A DNA stretch of 64,000 bases from an uncultured Bacteroidales bacterium (GTDB lineage: Bacteria; Bacteroidota; Bacteroidia; Bacteroidales; WCHB1-69), in contig OMYJ01000012.1 in NCBI GenBank assembly GCA_900315245.1, forward strand, positions 62,001-126,000. The letters are read 5' to 3'. A program made the translations under genes and the position numbers. Of this stretch, positions 50,001 through 56,815 are shown piece after piece (positions within the stretch are counted from its first letter, which is position 1; each line of letters starts with the position of its first letter). The notes under the pieces were generated by a model. It saw only the letters and a program-made list of their open reading frames with translations, was not told where the DNA came from and made no database searches.

Positions 50001-50147
50001 AACGACATCATCGGCAAAATGAAAATCCGTCTCGAAGACGAGCTAATCGACAATGTCAAGCGCAAATACGGAGTGAATTTTCCGTTTGATGATATGGATA
50101 TCATCATCGACGGATGTGTGGATGTGGCCAAAATCTGGATTCGATGA
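47010..50147 (+). CDS. hsdR: Type I restriction endonuclease subunit HsdR
   Basis: 1045 residues: the translocating ATPase and nuclease of the type I complex. N-terminal PD-(D/E)xK nuclease: YRPDIVLFVNGIPLVVIECK near 152-171. Superfamily 2 helicase core: Walker A TQGSGKSLTM near 318, VTDRTDLDSQ, the DEAH box LIDEAHRSQY near 418, FTGTPL motif III, and AVARVNR motif VI near 675. The C-terminal helical domain (about 860-1045) binds the methylase. All key motifs are intact. dinD lies one base upstream and the metallopeptidase gene overlaps the stop by four bases. Confidence 0.97.
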   Translation: MERISFKENDISQRPALELLQKLGYKYLSPEEAMELRGGKTSNVLLEDILRQQLRQLNSIRIGSHSEARFSEQNIENGIAAMRNVPMDGGYLNGNEVVYNMLTLGKAFEQSIDGDKKSYTMRYIDWKHPENNVFHVTEEFAVTRAGSNDTYRPDIVLFVNGIPLVVIECKRPDVKGAEEQAISQHLRNQKEDGIRSLYVYSALLLAIGNSFGSYATTGSAAQFWCKWHERFPNKTAEQDYLQRLSEMVGDREVTLQDEYLYNLCRPERLLELMYHFTIYDAGIKKLARYQQYFTVNETVNRVKTIEAGHRNGGVVWHTQGSGKSLTMVMLAQKIAQEPSISNPRIVLVTDRTDLDSQITKTFRKCGKEVENATTGSRLVELLESDTDAVITTVINKFATAIKKIKRPLDNPNIFILIDEAHRSQYKELAIQMNRVLPNACKIAFTGTPLMKKDKNTARTFGGIIKPVYTVKQAVEDKAVVPLLYEGRLSPQRVNEEPIDNFFNLLCEDLTPYQATDLKKKFSRTDSLNQTEQRIFSIALDITKHFTDNWQGTGFKAMLVTRKKKIAILYKKYLDEIGKLASEVLITAPDDREGEETAYGGTAQEVKDFWKRMMDEHGTPQKYQENLISRFKNQELPELMIVVDKLLTGFDEPKVAVMYLDRKLNGHTLLQAVARVNRTCEGKEYGYIIDYEGVLKELDDALGVYSEYDEDDLDVFRETLVPVSDKIAELPQRHSDLWELFKMIPNKRDLEAYAQSLRMEDRRHEFYDRLTAFSSVLQLALSTKEFFETTDEKAIHRYKDDLNMFAKLRTAVQLRYSDTIDYKKYESRIEKLINHHVESDAVKVITNLVNIFDKDNFQKEVDSVVGTAAKADTIATRTAKYIQENMDSDPAFFKKFSQLIKETIELYEQGRLTDNEYLEKMMQYKEDVLNHTDSELPPELEHNNAAKAYFGIALENYKRLFPGMPVREMALATANAFDDIIRQTVIVEDSVLVDWQSKNDIIGKMKIRLEDELIDNVKRKYGVNFPFDDMDIIIDGCVDVAKIWIR

Positions 50148-50842
50148 CAACAGACAGCATTCTCTACGGTTTGACCCGCATCGAGTACAGCATTGACTAT
50201 GTGCCGCGAAAAACGCTCGGCATTCGCGTGGAACCTGACGGCTCGGTTTTCATAAAGGCACCGGAAGACGCCACTTTGGAAGACATTCGTGAGAAAGTGC
50301 ATCGCAAGGCGCCTTGGATTTTGCGGCAACGGCGTTATTTTGAATCCTTTGGGATTCCCACAACAGAGCGGCAGTATATCAGTGGCGAGTCGCATCTCTA
50401 TTTGGGGCGGCAGTATATGCTTCGAATCAGAGAATCCAACCAAAACGCCGTTCACTATCAGAACAACATTCTTGAAATTGAGTGCCGGAACAAGAAAGAG
50501 GCCAAAAAAGTGCTGCAGCAATGGTATCTGGAGCGAGCAAAGGTCAAATTCGCTGAATACGCGAAACCGATTGTCGAACATTTTTCCATTTATGGCGTAA
50601 AACCCGAATCTCTTTCCGTTAGAAAGATGGAAAAGCGGTGGGGCAACTGTACAAAAGACGGCAACATATATCTGAATCCCAGACTTATATGCGCACCACG
50701 CGGATGCATAGAGTATGTCATCACCCACGAACTATGCCATTTGGTACACCGCAACCACACGAAGGATTTCTATGCGTTGCTAAGCAAGGAGATGCCCCAA
50801 TGGGAGAAGTGGAAGACGAAGTTAGAGCGGATGATGCGGTGA
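50144..50842 (+). CDS. YgjP-like zinc metallopeptidase (DUF45)
   Basis: 232 residues from ATG 50144, overlapping the hsdR stop (ATGA). The N-terminal beta region has YVPRKTLGIRVEPDGSVFIK, the middle RKMEKRWGNCTKDGNIYLNP is the family hallmark, and the zinc site is THELCHLVHRNHTKDF (HExxH plus a third His). Such WLM/SprT-like peptidases are frequently the last gene of type I restriction operons; their job there is unknown. A DNA-protein-crosslink protease role is possible by analogy with SprT-type enzymes (inference). Confidence 0.9.
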   Translation: MTTDSILYGLTRIEYSIDYVPRKTLGIRVEPDGSVFIKAPEDATLEDIREKVHRKAPWILRQRRYFESFGIPTTERQYISGESHLYLGRQYMLRIRESNQNAVHYQNNILEIECRNKKEAKKVLQQWYLERAKVKFAEYAKPIVEHFSIYGVKPESLSVRKMEKRWGNCTKDGNIYLNPRLICAPRGCIEYVITHELCHLVHRNHTKDFYALLSKEMPQWEKWKTKLERMMR

Positions 50843-50861
50843 AAATTTTCCCGTAAAAACA

Positions 50862-52241
50862 CTATTTCGTCCCCCCGCCCAATGCGATATAGAGGGCGAT
50901 GATGGCGCGGGCGCCGTTGTAGAGGTTCGTGGCTTCGTTGATTTGCGCTCCAAGGAGACCCTCTTGCGCCGACAAAACCTCCAAATAGCTGGCCTTGCCG
51001 TTGTCCATCAATTCGTGCGTGCCCATGTAGGCATCCTGCAAAACCACAATCTGACGCTTGTAGTACACGTCTTTATCGCGGGCGGCTTGGCAGTCGGCCA
51101 ACGCCTCGTTCACCTGATTGCCGGCGTTGATGACGGTCTGCACATACTGCTGAGCGATGTCTTCTTGCGATAACTTGCTGATTTTGAGGTTGGCTCTCAA
51201 TTTGCCTTGAGCGAAGACGGGCTGCATGAGAGAGAGCACGGCGTTGAGCAACATGGCACCGGGATTCACCGTCACACTGCCGCCATTGTTGGTCCAGCCG
51301 ATGATGCCCTGCAATGAAACCTTCGGATAAAACGCGGCACGGGCGGCCTGCGTGTTATAAAACGCCTCTTCCAACAGATGATCCGCCATCTGGATGTCGG
51401 GACGGTTCTCGAGCAATTGCGCTGGCACACCCGTGCTTAACCGCTGCGGCAACTCGTAGTTGTTCCAACGATTGCGGTTGATATGCTGAGGGGTAATGGC
51501 AAGTAACTGACAGATAGCGTTTTCCACGCTTCGGATGCTGCGTCTTACATCGATAATCTGCGTCTTGACATTCAGATAGGAGGATTCCATCTGATTGACG
51601 GAGGTGGAATATGCCTTGCCATTCTCCCAAAGAGCCCGCTGCGTCTCCAAAGAAGCGTTCCACAAACTGTCGGTGGAGAGCAGAATTTCCAACTGTCGGT
51701 CTAAAAGTTGCAACATGCAATACTGTTGCGCCACGGCGGAGATGAGGTTGGCCTGAACCACCTGCTTCCTCGCCTCGGCTTGCGCAAGAACGGCCTTTGC
51801 TTTGCGTTTTTGGTTTGTGTTGACCGCGAAGAAGTCCAGATTCCAATCTACCTGCAACGGTAAATTGTAGGTCCAGTTGGCGGGGCTGAAGTCGAAACTT
51901 GACACCGAGCCGGATGGACCAAACGTGACGGATGGAAGGTAGCCCAACTTCGTGGCCTTCAGGGAGGCCTGCGCCTGCTCCACGGCAATACGGGCAGAGT
52001 TGAAGTCGGTGTTGCGGGCCAGAACAGAGTCGATGAGCTGTTGCAACAGCGGGTCCGTGAAGAACTCACGCCATGACAGCTCCGCGATGGACTTGTCACC
52101 CTGCGCAGCCTTCACATCTTCCGTCACCCCAAAAGCCTCTGGGGAGATTTCCGATTTCGAAGTGTATTTGTTATATATGCCGCAGCCTGCGAACGTAAGA
52201 CACAATACGCTGACGGCGATGAAAATGGTTACTCTTTTCAT
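50862..52241 (-). CDS. Outer-membrane efflux lipoprotein (TolC/OprM/NodT family)
   Basis: Outer-membrane channel of the tripartite pump, 459 residues. Lipoprotein signal KRVTIFIAVSVLCLTFAGC. Two TolC-like repeats: DPLLQQLIDSVLARNTDFNS opening the first, RPDIQMADHLLEEAFYNTQ opening the second, each followed by a beta-hairpin and a long helix (ARAAFYPKVSLQGIIGWTNN). Last gene of the operon; its ATG overlaps the RND stop (ATGA). Confidence 0.93.
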   Translation of the reverse strand: MKRVTIFIAVSVLCLTFAGCGIYNKYTSKSEISPEAFGVTEDVKAAQGDKSIAELSWREFFTDPLLQQLIDSVLARNTDFNSARIAVEQAQASLKATKLGYLPSVTFGPSGSVSSFDFSPANWTYNLPLQVDWNLDFFAVNTNQKRKAKAVLAQAEARKQVVQANLISAVAQQYCMLQLLDRQLEILLSTDSLWNASLETQRALWENGKAYSTSVNQMESSYLNVKTQIIDVRRSIRSVENAICQLLAITPQHINRNRWNNYELPQRLSTGVPAQLLENRPDIQMADHLLEEAFYNTQAARAAFYPKVSLQGIIGWTNNGGSVTVNPGAMLLNAVLSLMQPVFAQGKLRANLKISKLSQEDIAQQYVQTVINAGNQVNEALADCQAARDKDVYYKRQIVVLQDAYMGTHELMDNGKASYLEVLSAQEGLLGAQINEATNLYNGARAIIALYIALGGGTK

Positions 52242-55200
52242 TGTTCTGACTTGTTTTCGTTAGCATTCTCTGAAACAACAACTTCGCTGGCATTCTCCGC
52301 TACCGGTACTCCGTGAACTTTCTCGTGCAAGTTCTGGAAAACGATGAAGAAGGCGGGGACGACGAAGACCAGTGCCAGCGTGCCGACGGCCATACCGGCG
52401 GTGACACCGAGGGCGAGCACGCGGTTGCCGTTAGCGCCCGCACCGCCGGCAATGATAAGCGGGATCATACCCGCAATCATCGTGACGACAGTCATCAAGA
52501 TAGGACGCAGACGCTCTTCGCAGGCGGCGAAGGCAGCATCGCGGATACTGAGGCCCTGTGCGCGACGCTCTGAGGCGAATTCCGTGATGAGGATGGCGGT
52601 CTTCGCCAACAGACCGATGAGCATGATGACACCCGTCTGCAGGTAGATGTTGTTTTCCATGCCCGGCAGGTGCAGTCTTGAAACGAGCCACACGACACCG
52701 AACGATCCCAACAAACCGAAGGGTACGGAAAGCAGCACGGCCCACGGTGTGAACCAGGAGTTGTAGAGAGAAGCCAGGATAAGGTAGATGAGAATGACGC
52801 AGATGACGTAAATGAGGACGGTGGCGTTCGAGCCGGCGGCTTCCTCCACTTCGCGCGACATACCGCCGTATTCATAGCCGTAGCCGGCGGGCATCTCCTC
52901 TTTGAACACCTCGGCGATGGCCTCATGGGCATCACCCTCCGAAAATCCGCTGGCGGTCATCACACCGCAGGTGATACTCTGGTACAGGTTGAAATGTTCA
53001 ACGGATGCTGAACCGACGATTTCTTTCAGCGTGACGAACTCCGAGATGGGAGCCATCTTGCCGCCACGCACGCGGACGAAGATGTTGTTCAGCGCGGACG
53101 GGTCGAGGCGATATTCCGGCGCAGCGTTCGCCATGATGCGATACACCTTGCCGAACTGGTTGAAGTTGCCCACGTACGAGCCGCCGCAGTAGGCACCGAG
53201 CGTCTTGAGCACGGCCGCGGGCGACACACCGGCGCGGTCGCACTGCGCTGCATCGACGCTGACATCATACTTCGGGAAACGCTCGGAATAGGTGGACATC
53301 GCCGCCATAATCTCCGGTCGCTCGTTCAGCTTGGCGAGGAACTTGGTGGCATCGGCGTTGAATTCCGACATCGGGCGGTCCTGCATATCCTGCAGCACCA
53401 GGTTTACGCTGCTGTTCGAGCCATATCCTGGCACCTGCGGCATCTGGAAGGGGATGACCTTGGCGTTCTTGATGTCCTTGCAGTCCATGGCGAAACGACC
53501 ATAGACGAGCATGATATTGTGGTTCATGCCCGGGCGGTCGTCCCAGTTTTTCAGGCGGATGATGAGCGTGGCGTAGCAGCTGCCCGAGCGGCCTGCCATC
53601 ATACCGTAACCGTTGATCACAGCGTAACTTTCCAGCTCGGGAATTTTCTTCACCTTTTCCTCCACTTTCTTCACAATCTCCTCCGTCTCATGCAGGGTGC
53701 AGCCTTCCGGTGCACGGACCTCGGCGAAGAACACGCCTTGGTCTTCCTGTGGCACAAGACCTGACGGCAGACCGCGCATGGACAGGATGAGCAGCACGGC
53801 GGCACAGGCCAACAGCACGCCCGCAACCCACGGACGCTTGATGAACTTGGCGACACCCGATTTGTATTTGTTGAGGATGGCGTTATAACTGACGGTATAG
53901 GCTTTTTTGACGTAGTAGTTCAGATTCTTCTTTTCTTGTTCATCCTTCGAGTAACGCATCATCAGGCCGCACAAGGCCGGACAGAGTGTCAGAGCCGAAA
54001 CGCACGACAAACCGACGGCCGATGCCAGCGTGACGCCGAACTGCAGGAAGAACGAGCCCGAAGTGCCGGGCATGAAGGCCACGGGGATAAACACGGCCAT
54101 GAAGACCAGCGTACACGAGATGACCGCTATGGAGACATCGCTCATGGCCTGGCGCGTGGCTTCTCGGGCGTCCGATATGCCGCCCTCCATCTTCGCCATC
54201 ACCGCTTCGACCACGACGATGGCGTCATCCACCACCGTTCCGATGGCGAGCACCAAGGCAAATAGCGTCAATATGTTCAGGGAGAAACCTGCCACCTTCA
54301 CGACGGCGAAGGTGCCCAACAGCGACACGATAATCGAAATGGAGGGGATGATCGTCGCTTTGAAGCTTTGCAGGAAGAAGTAAACCACAAGGATGACGAG
54401 GAGGATGGCGATAATGAGCGTTTCCACCACATTGTGGATGGCCGCGAAGAGGAAGTCATCCGAAGTTTCCAATATCTCGAACTCCAGACCGGCGGGCATC
54501 GTCGGCTGAAGCTCTTCGTAAAGCTTGTTGATGCGGGCGTTCACTTCCGTGGCGTTGGCGCCAGGGGCCTGGAACACCATGTAGATGGTGCCGGGCTTGC
54601 CGTCGATGTTGGAGGTGAAGTTATAGCTCACAGCGCCGATTTCCACATCTGCCACGTCGCTCAAATGCAGCAGGTGTCCGCCGTCGCTCGTGCGCAACAC
54701 GATGTCGTTGAATTCCTCGACGGTTTTGAGAGTGCCTTTGTACTCCAACGAGTATTGGTAGGCGTTCTCGCTCTGCTCGCCCAAGGAACCCGTGGCGGCG
54801 ACGAAGCTCTGTCCGCCGATGGCTGCGAACACGTCGTTCGGTTCCAGCCCATATTGTGCCATAACATCGGGCTTCAGCCAAATGCGCAGGGCGTAGGTGT
54901 TACCGAGCGCCATCACGTCGCCCACGCCGGTGATACGCATCAGGCGGGGACGCACGTTGATGTCGATGTAGTTGGCGATGAAGTCGGCGTCGTACTTGCC
55001 GTCAACGCTCTTCAGCGCGCCGATGTGCAGGATGTTGCTCTGCTGTTTCATCACCTGTATGCCCACCTTCGTGACTTCCGCGGGCAGCAATGCTGTAGCC
55101 CTGCTGACACGGTTCTGCACGTTCACTGCGGCGAGGTCGGGGTCGGTGCCCTGCTCGAAATAGACTTGGATGGAAACATCACCCGATGCGGATGCGGTGC

Positions 55201-55441
55201 TGGTGATGTAGGTCATACCGGGCACGCCGTTGATGTTCTCTTCCAACGGTTGCACCACCGATTTCATGATGGTGTTCGCGTCGGCACCGGTGTAGGATGT
55301 CGAGACGCGCACTGTCGGCGGGGCGATGTTCGGGTATTGCTCGATGGGCAGCGAGGTAATGCAGATAAAGCCCACCAGCATGATGACAATCGCAATAGCG
55401 CATGCCATCACATGTCTGTTGATGAAAATATTTCCCTTCAT
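52238..55441 (-). CDS. RND multidrug efflux pump inner-membrane transporter (AcrB/MexB, HAE1 family)
   Basis: Proton-driven trimeric exporter, 1067 residues, normal for HAE1. Starts FINRHVMACAIAIVIMLVGF; proton-relay residues are in LVLAIGTVVDDAIVVVEAVM (Asp-Asp near 407) and LIGLLAKTAILITEFA (Lys in helix 10). Two periplasmic loops with PN1/PN2 and docking regions (ASGDVSIQVYFEQGTDPDLA) are present. Substrate range is not predictable. Adaptor gene upstream at 3 nt, outer-membrane factor downstream with overlap; no regulator adjacent. Confidence 0.97.
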   Translation of the reverse strand: MKGNIFINRHVMACAIAIVIMLVGFICITSLPIEQYPNIAPPTVRVSTSYTGADANTIMKSVVQPLEENINGVPGMTYITSTASASGDVSIQVYFEQGTDPDLAAVNVQNRVSRATALLPAEVTKVGIQVMKQQSNILHIGALKSVDGKYDADFIANYIDINVRPRLMRITGVGDVMALGNTYALRIWLKPDVMAQYGLEPNDVFAAIGGQSFVAATGSLGEQSENAYQYSLEYKGTLKTVEEFNDIVLRTSDGGHLLHLSDVADVEIGAVSYNFTSNIDGKPGTIYMVFQAPGANATEVNARINKLYEELQPTMPAGLEFEILETSDDFLFAAIHNVVETLIIAILLVILVVYFFLQSFKATIIPSISIIVSLLGTFAVVKVAGFSLNILTLFALVLAIGTVVDDAIVVVEAVMAKMEGGISDAREATRQAMSDVSIAVISCTLVFMAVFIPVAFMPGTSGSFFLQFGVTLASAVGLSCVSALTLCPALCGLMMRYSKDEQEKKNLNYYVKKAYTVSYNAILNKYKSGVAKFIKRPWVAGVLLACAAVLLILSMRGLPSGLVPQEDQGVFFAEVRAPEGCTLHETEEIVKKVEEKVKKIPELESYAVINGYGMMAGRSGSCYATLIIRLKNWDDRPGMNHNIMLVYGRFAMDCKDIKNAKVIPFQMPQVPGYGSNSSVNLVLQDMQDRPMSEFNADATKFLAKLNERPEIMAAMSTYSERFPKYDVSVDAAQCDRAGVSPAAVLKTLGAYCGGSYVGNFNQFGKVYRIMANAAPEYRLDPSALNNIFVRVRGGKMAPISEFVTLKEIVGSASVEHFNLYQSITCGVMTASGFSEGDAHEAIAEVFKEEMPAGYGYEYGGMSREVEEAAGSNATVLIYVICVILIYLILASLYNSWFTPWAVLLSVPFGLLGSFGVVWLVSRLHLPGMENNIYLQTGVIMLIGLLAKTAILITEFASERRAQGLSIRDAAFAACEERLRPILMTVVTMIAGMIPLIIAGGAGANGNRVLALGVTAGMAVGTLALVFVVPAFFIVFQNLHEKVHGVPVAENASEVVVSENANENKSEQ

Positions 55442-55444
55442 GGC

Positions 55445-56563
55445 TTATTTCTCGGTTTTGGGTGCCGCGGGGAACAAAACTTGCTCTCCTTCTTGCACGT
55501 TATTCGCTCCAACGGTCACAATCTTGTCGCCGACTTCCAGGCCGCTCGTGATGATGAAGTCCTTGCCGTTGCCGGCATCCGAATATGTCACGGCGACAGC
55601 GGTGGCGGTGCTGTCCGGCTTTACCTTATAAACCAGCGACTTGTCCTGCAGACGCACCACGGCGGTTTGCGGGACAACCATCACGTCCTTCTTGTCGGCA
55701 GGCAGGATGATAGTACCCTGGATACCGCTATAGAGCTGGCCATCGGGGTTGGGGAAGGTGGCCTTGCAGGCGATGGTACCCGTGGCGGCGTTCACCACAC
55801 CGGTGGCGCTGGAAACACGTCCCTTGTGCGGATATTCCGTGCCGTTTTTCATTACGAAGGTTACGTCCGGAAATTTTTTCAGCGCATCCTCTATCTTTCC
55901 TTCGTAGCCGCTGGCAACGGCCTGTTCCAGCACTGACTCAGGTATGGAGAAGAGGGCGTCCATCATCGTGTTGCCGCTGACAATGGTGAGTTGAGTGCCC
56001 GGTGTCACCTGAATGCCTTCCGTGACGGGGATCTCACCGATGATACCTTCCACAGGTGAGGTGATGGTACAGAAGCCCAGATTTACCTTGGCACGGCTCA
56101 CGGCCGCACGTGCTTGGCTCACAGCCGCTTGCGCCTGATTGTAGGAATTTTCCGAATTGTCGAGCATGTAGCGGCTCACGATATTCTTTTCAAACAGGTT
56201 CTTGTTTGACTCGTACTCCAATTTCGCGCTTCTCGCCGATGCCTCGGCGGCCTGCAGGTTCGCCTGCGCGGCCTCTAATTCCAGCTGTGCGTTGCGGGAG
56301 TCGATGACGAACAGCGTCGTGCCTTTCTTCACCTGCTGACCTTCGCTCACGCAGATTTTCATCAGCTGACCGCTCACCTGCGGCGAGATGGTCACGTCAG
56401 ATTGCCCCTTCAGCTTCGCGCTGAACTTCACGGGCACCGAGATGTCCTGTTTTTCCACAATTATCGTCTCGTACGAAGTTTTCGTTTCCTTGGGCACATC
56501 CACCCCGCAAGACACCAATCCAGCCATGATGCCGAAAAAGCACAACCATTTTAACATTTTCAT
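55445..56563 (-). CDS. RND efflux periplasmic adaptor lipoprotein (AcrA/MexA family)
   Basis: 372 residues: lipoprotein signal MKMLKWLCFFGIMAGLVSC, biotinyl-lipoyl domain VSGQLMKICVSEGQQVKKGT split by a helical hairpin (LQAAEASARSAKLEYESNKN), then the beta-barrel domain (LGFCTITSPVEGIIGEIPVT) and membrane-proximal domain with TGTIACKATFPNPDGQLYSG. It bridges the RND transporter to the outer-membrane factor. First gene of the operon, with a -7 box about 67 nt upstream. Confidence 0.95.
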   Translation of the reverse strand: MKMLKWLCFFGIMAGLVSCGVDVPKETKTSYETIIVEKQDISVPVKFSAKLKGQSDVTISPQVSGQLMKICVSEGQQVKKGTTLFVIDSRNAQLELEAAQANLQAAEASARSAKLEYESNKNLFEKNIVSRYMLDNSENSYNQAQAAVSQARAAVSRAKVNLGFCTITSPVEGIIGEIPVTEGIQVTPGTQLTIVSGNTMMDALFSIPESVLEQAVASGYEGKIEDALKKFPDVTFVMKNGTEYPHKGRVSSATGVVNAATGTIACKATFPNPDGQLYSGIQGTIILPADKKDVMVVPQTAVVRLQDKSLVYKVKPDSTATAVAVTYSDAGNGKDFIITSGLEVGDKIVTVGANNVQEGEQVLFPAAPKTEK

Positions 56564-56629
56564 ATTACTATGTTTTTGTACTGTTTGTATTAAACTATCT
56601 TATTGCAAAATAAACTGAAAATAAAAAAG

Positions 56630-56637
56630 CAAAAGTA
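56630..56637 (-). promoter_or_regulatory. -7 box of the RND efflux operon
   Basis: TACTTTTG on the minus strand, 67 nt before the adaptor ATG, the longest leader among the promoters listed here apart from metK and hnd. Confidence 0.7.
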
Positions 56638-56695
56638 CAATTTTTCCAAACATAATCATCTTGGAATTTTTGCATAGTAAGGAGAAATGTTAAAA

Positions 56696-56815
56696 CCGCA
56701 GGACTCGCGGATTTGCGCAGAAAAATAAAGCGGGGAGAACTTTCGTCCTCCCCGCTTCTCATAATCTAATTATCTTATCCTCTCATCCTCTTTACTCGCT
56801 CAGCACGCAGACCAA
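56696..56815 (-). repeat. Right copy of the ~120-bp direct repeat, including the gcvP 3' end
   Basis: Pairs with 39161-39281. It runs from the RND promoter side through the gcvP terminator into the last eight codons of gcvP. Confidence 0.85.
56728..56757 (-). terminator. gcvP terminator
   Basis: AAGCGGGGAG and CTCCCCGCTT pair around a 10-nt loop; TATTTTT follows on the minus strand, 35 nt after the gcvP stop. Confidence 0.85.

Noticed and set aside
54368..55936. 522-residue frame antisense to the RND transporter and adaptor
   Set aside because: Spans two real genes and their junction; no family features.
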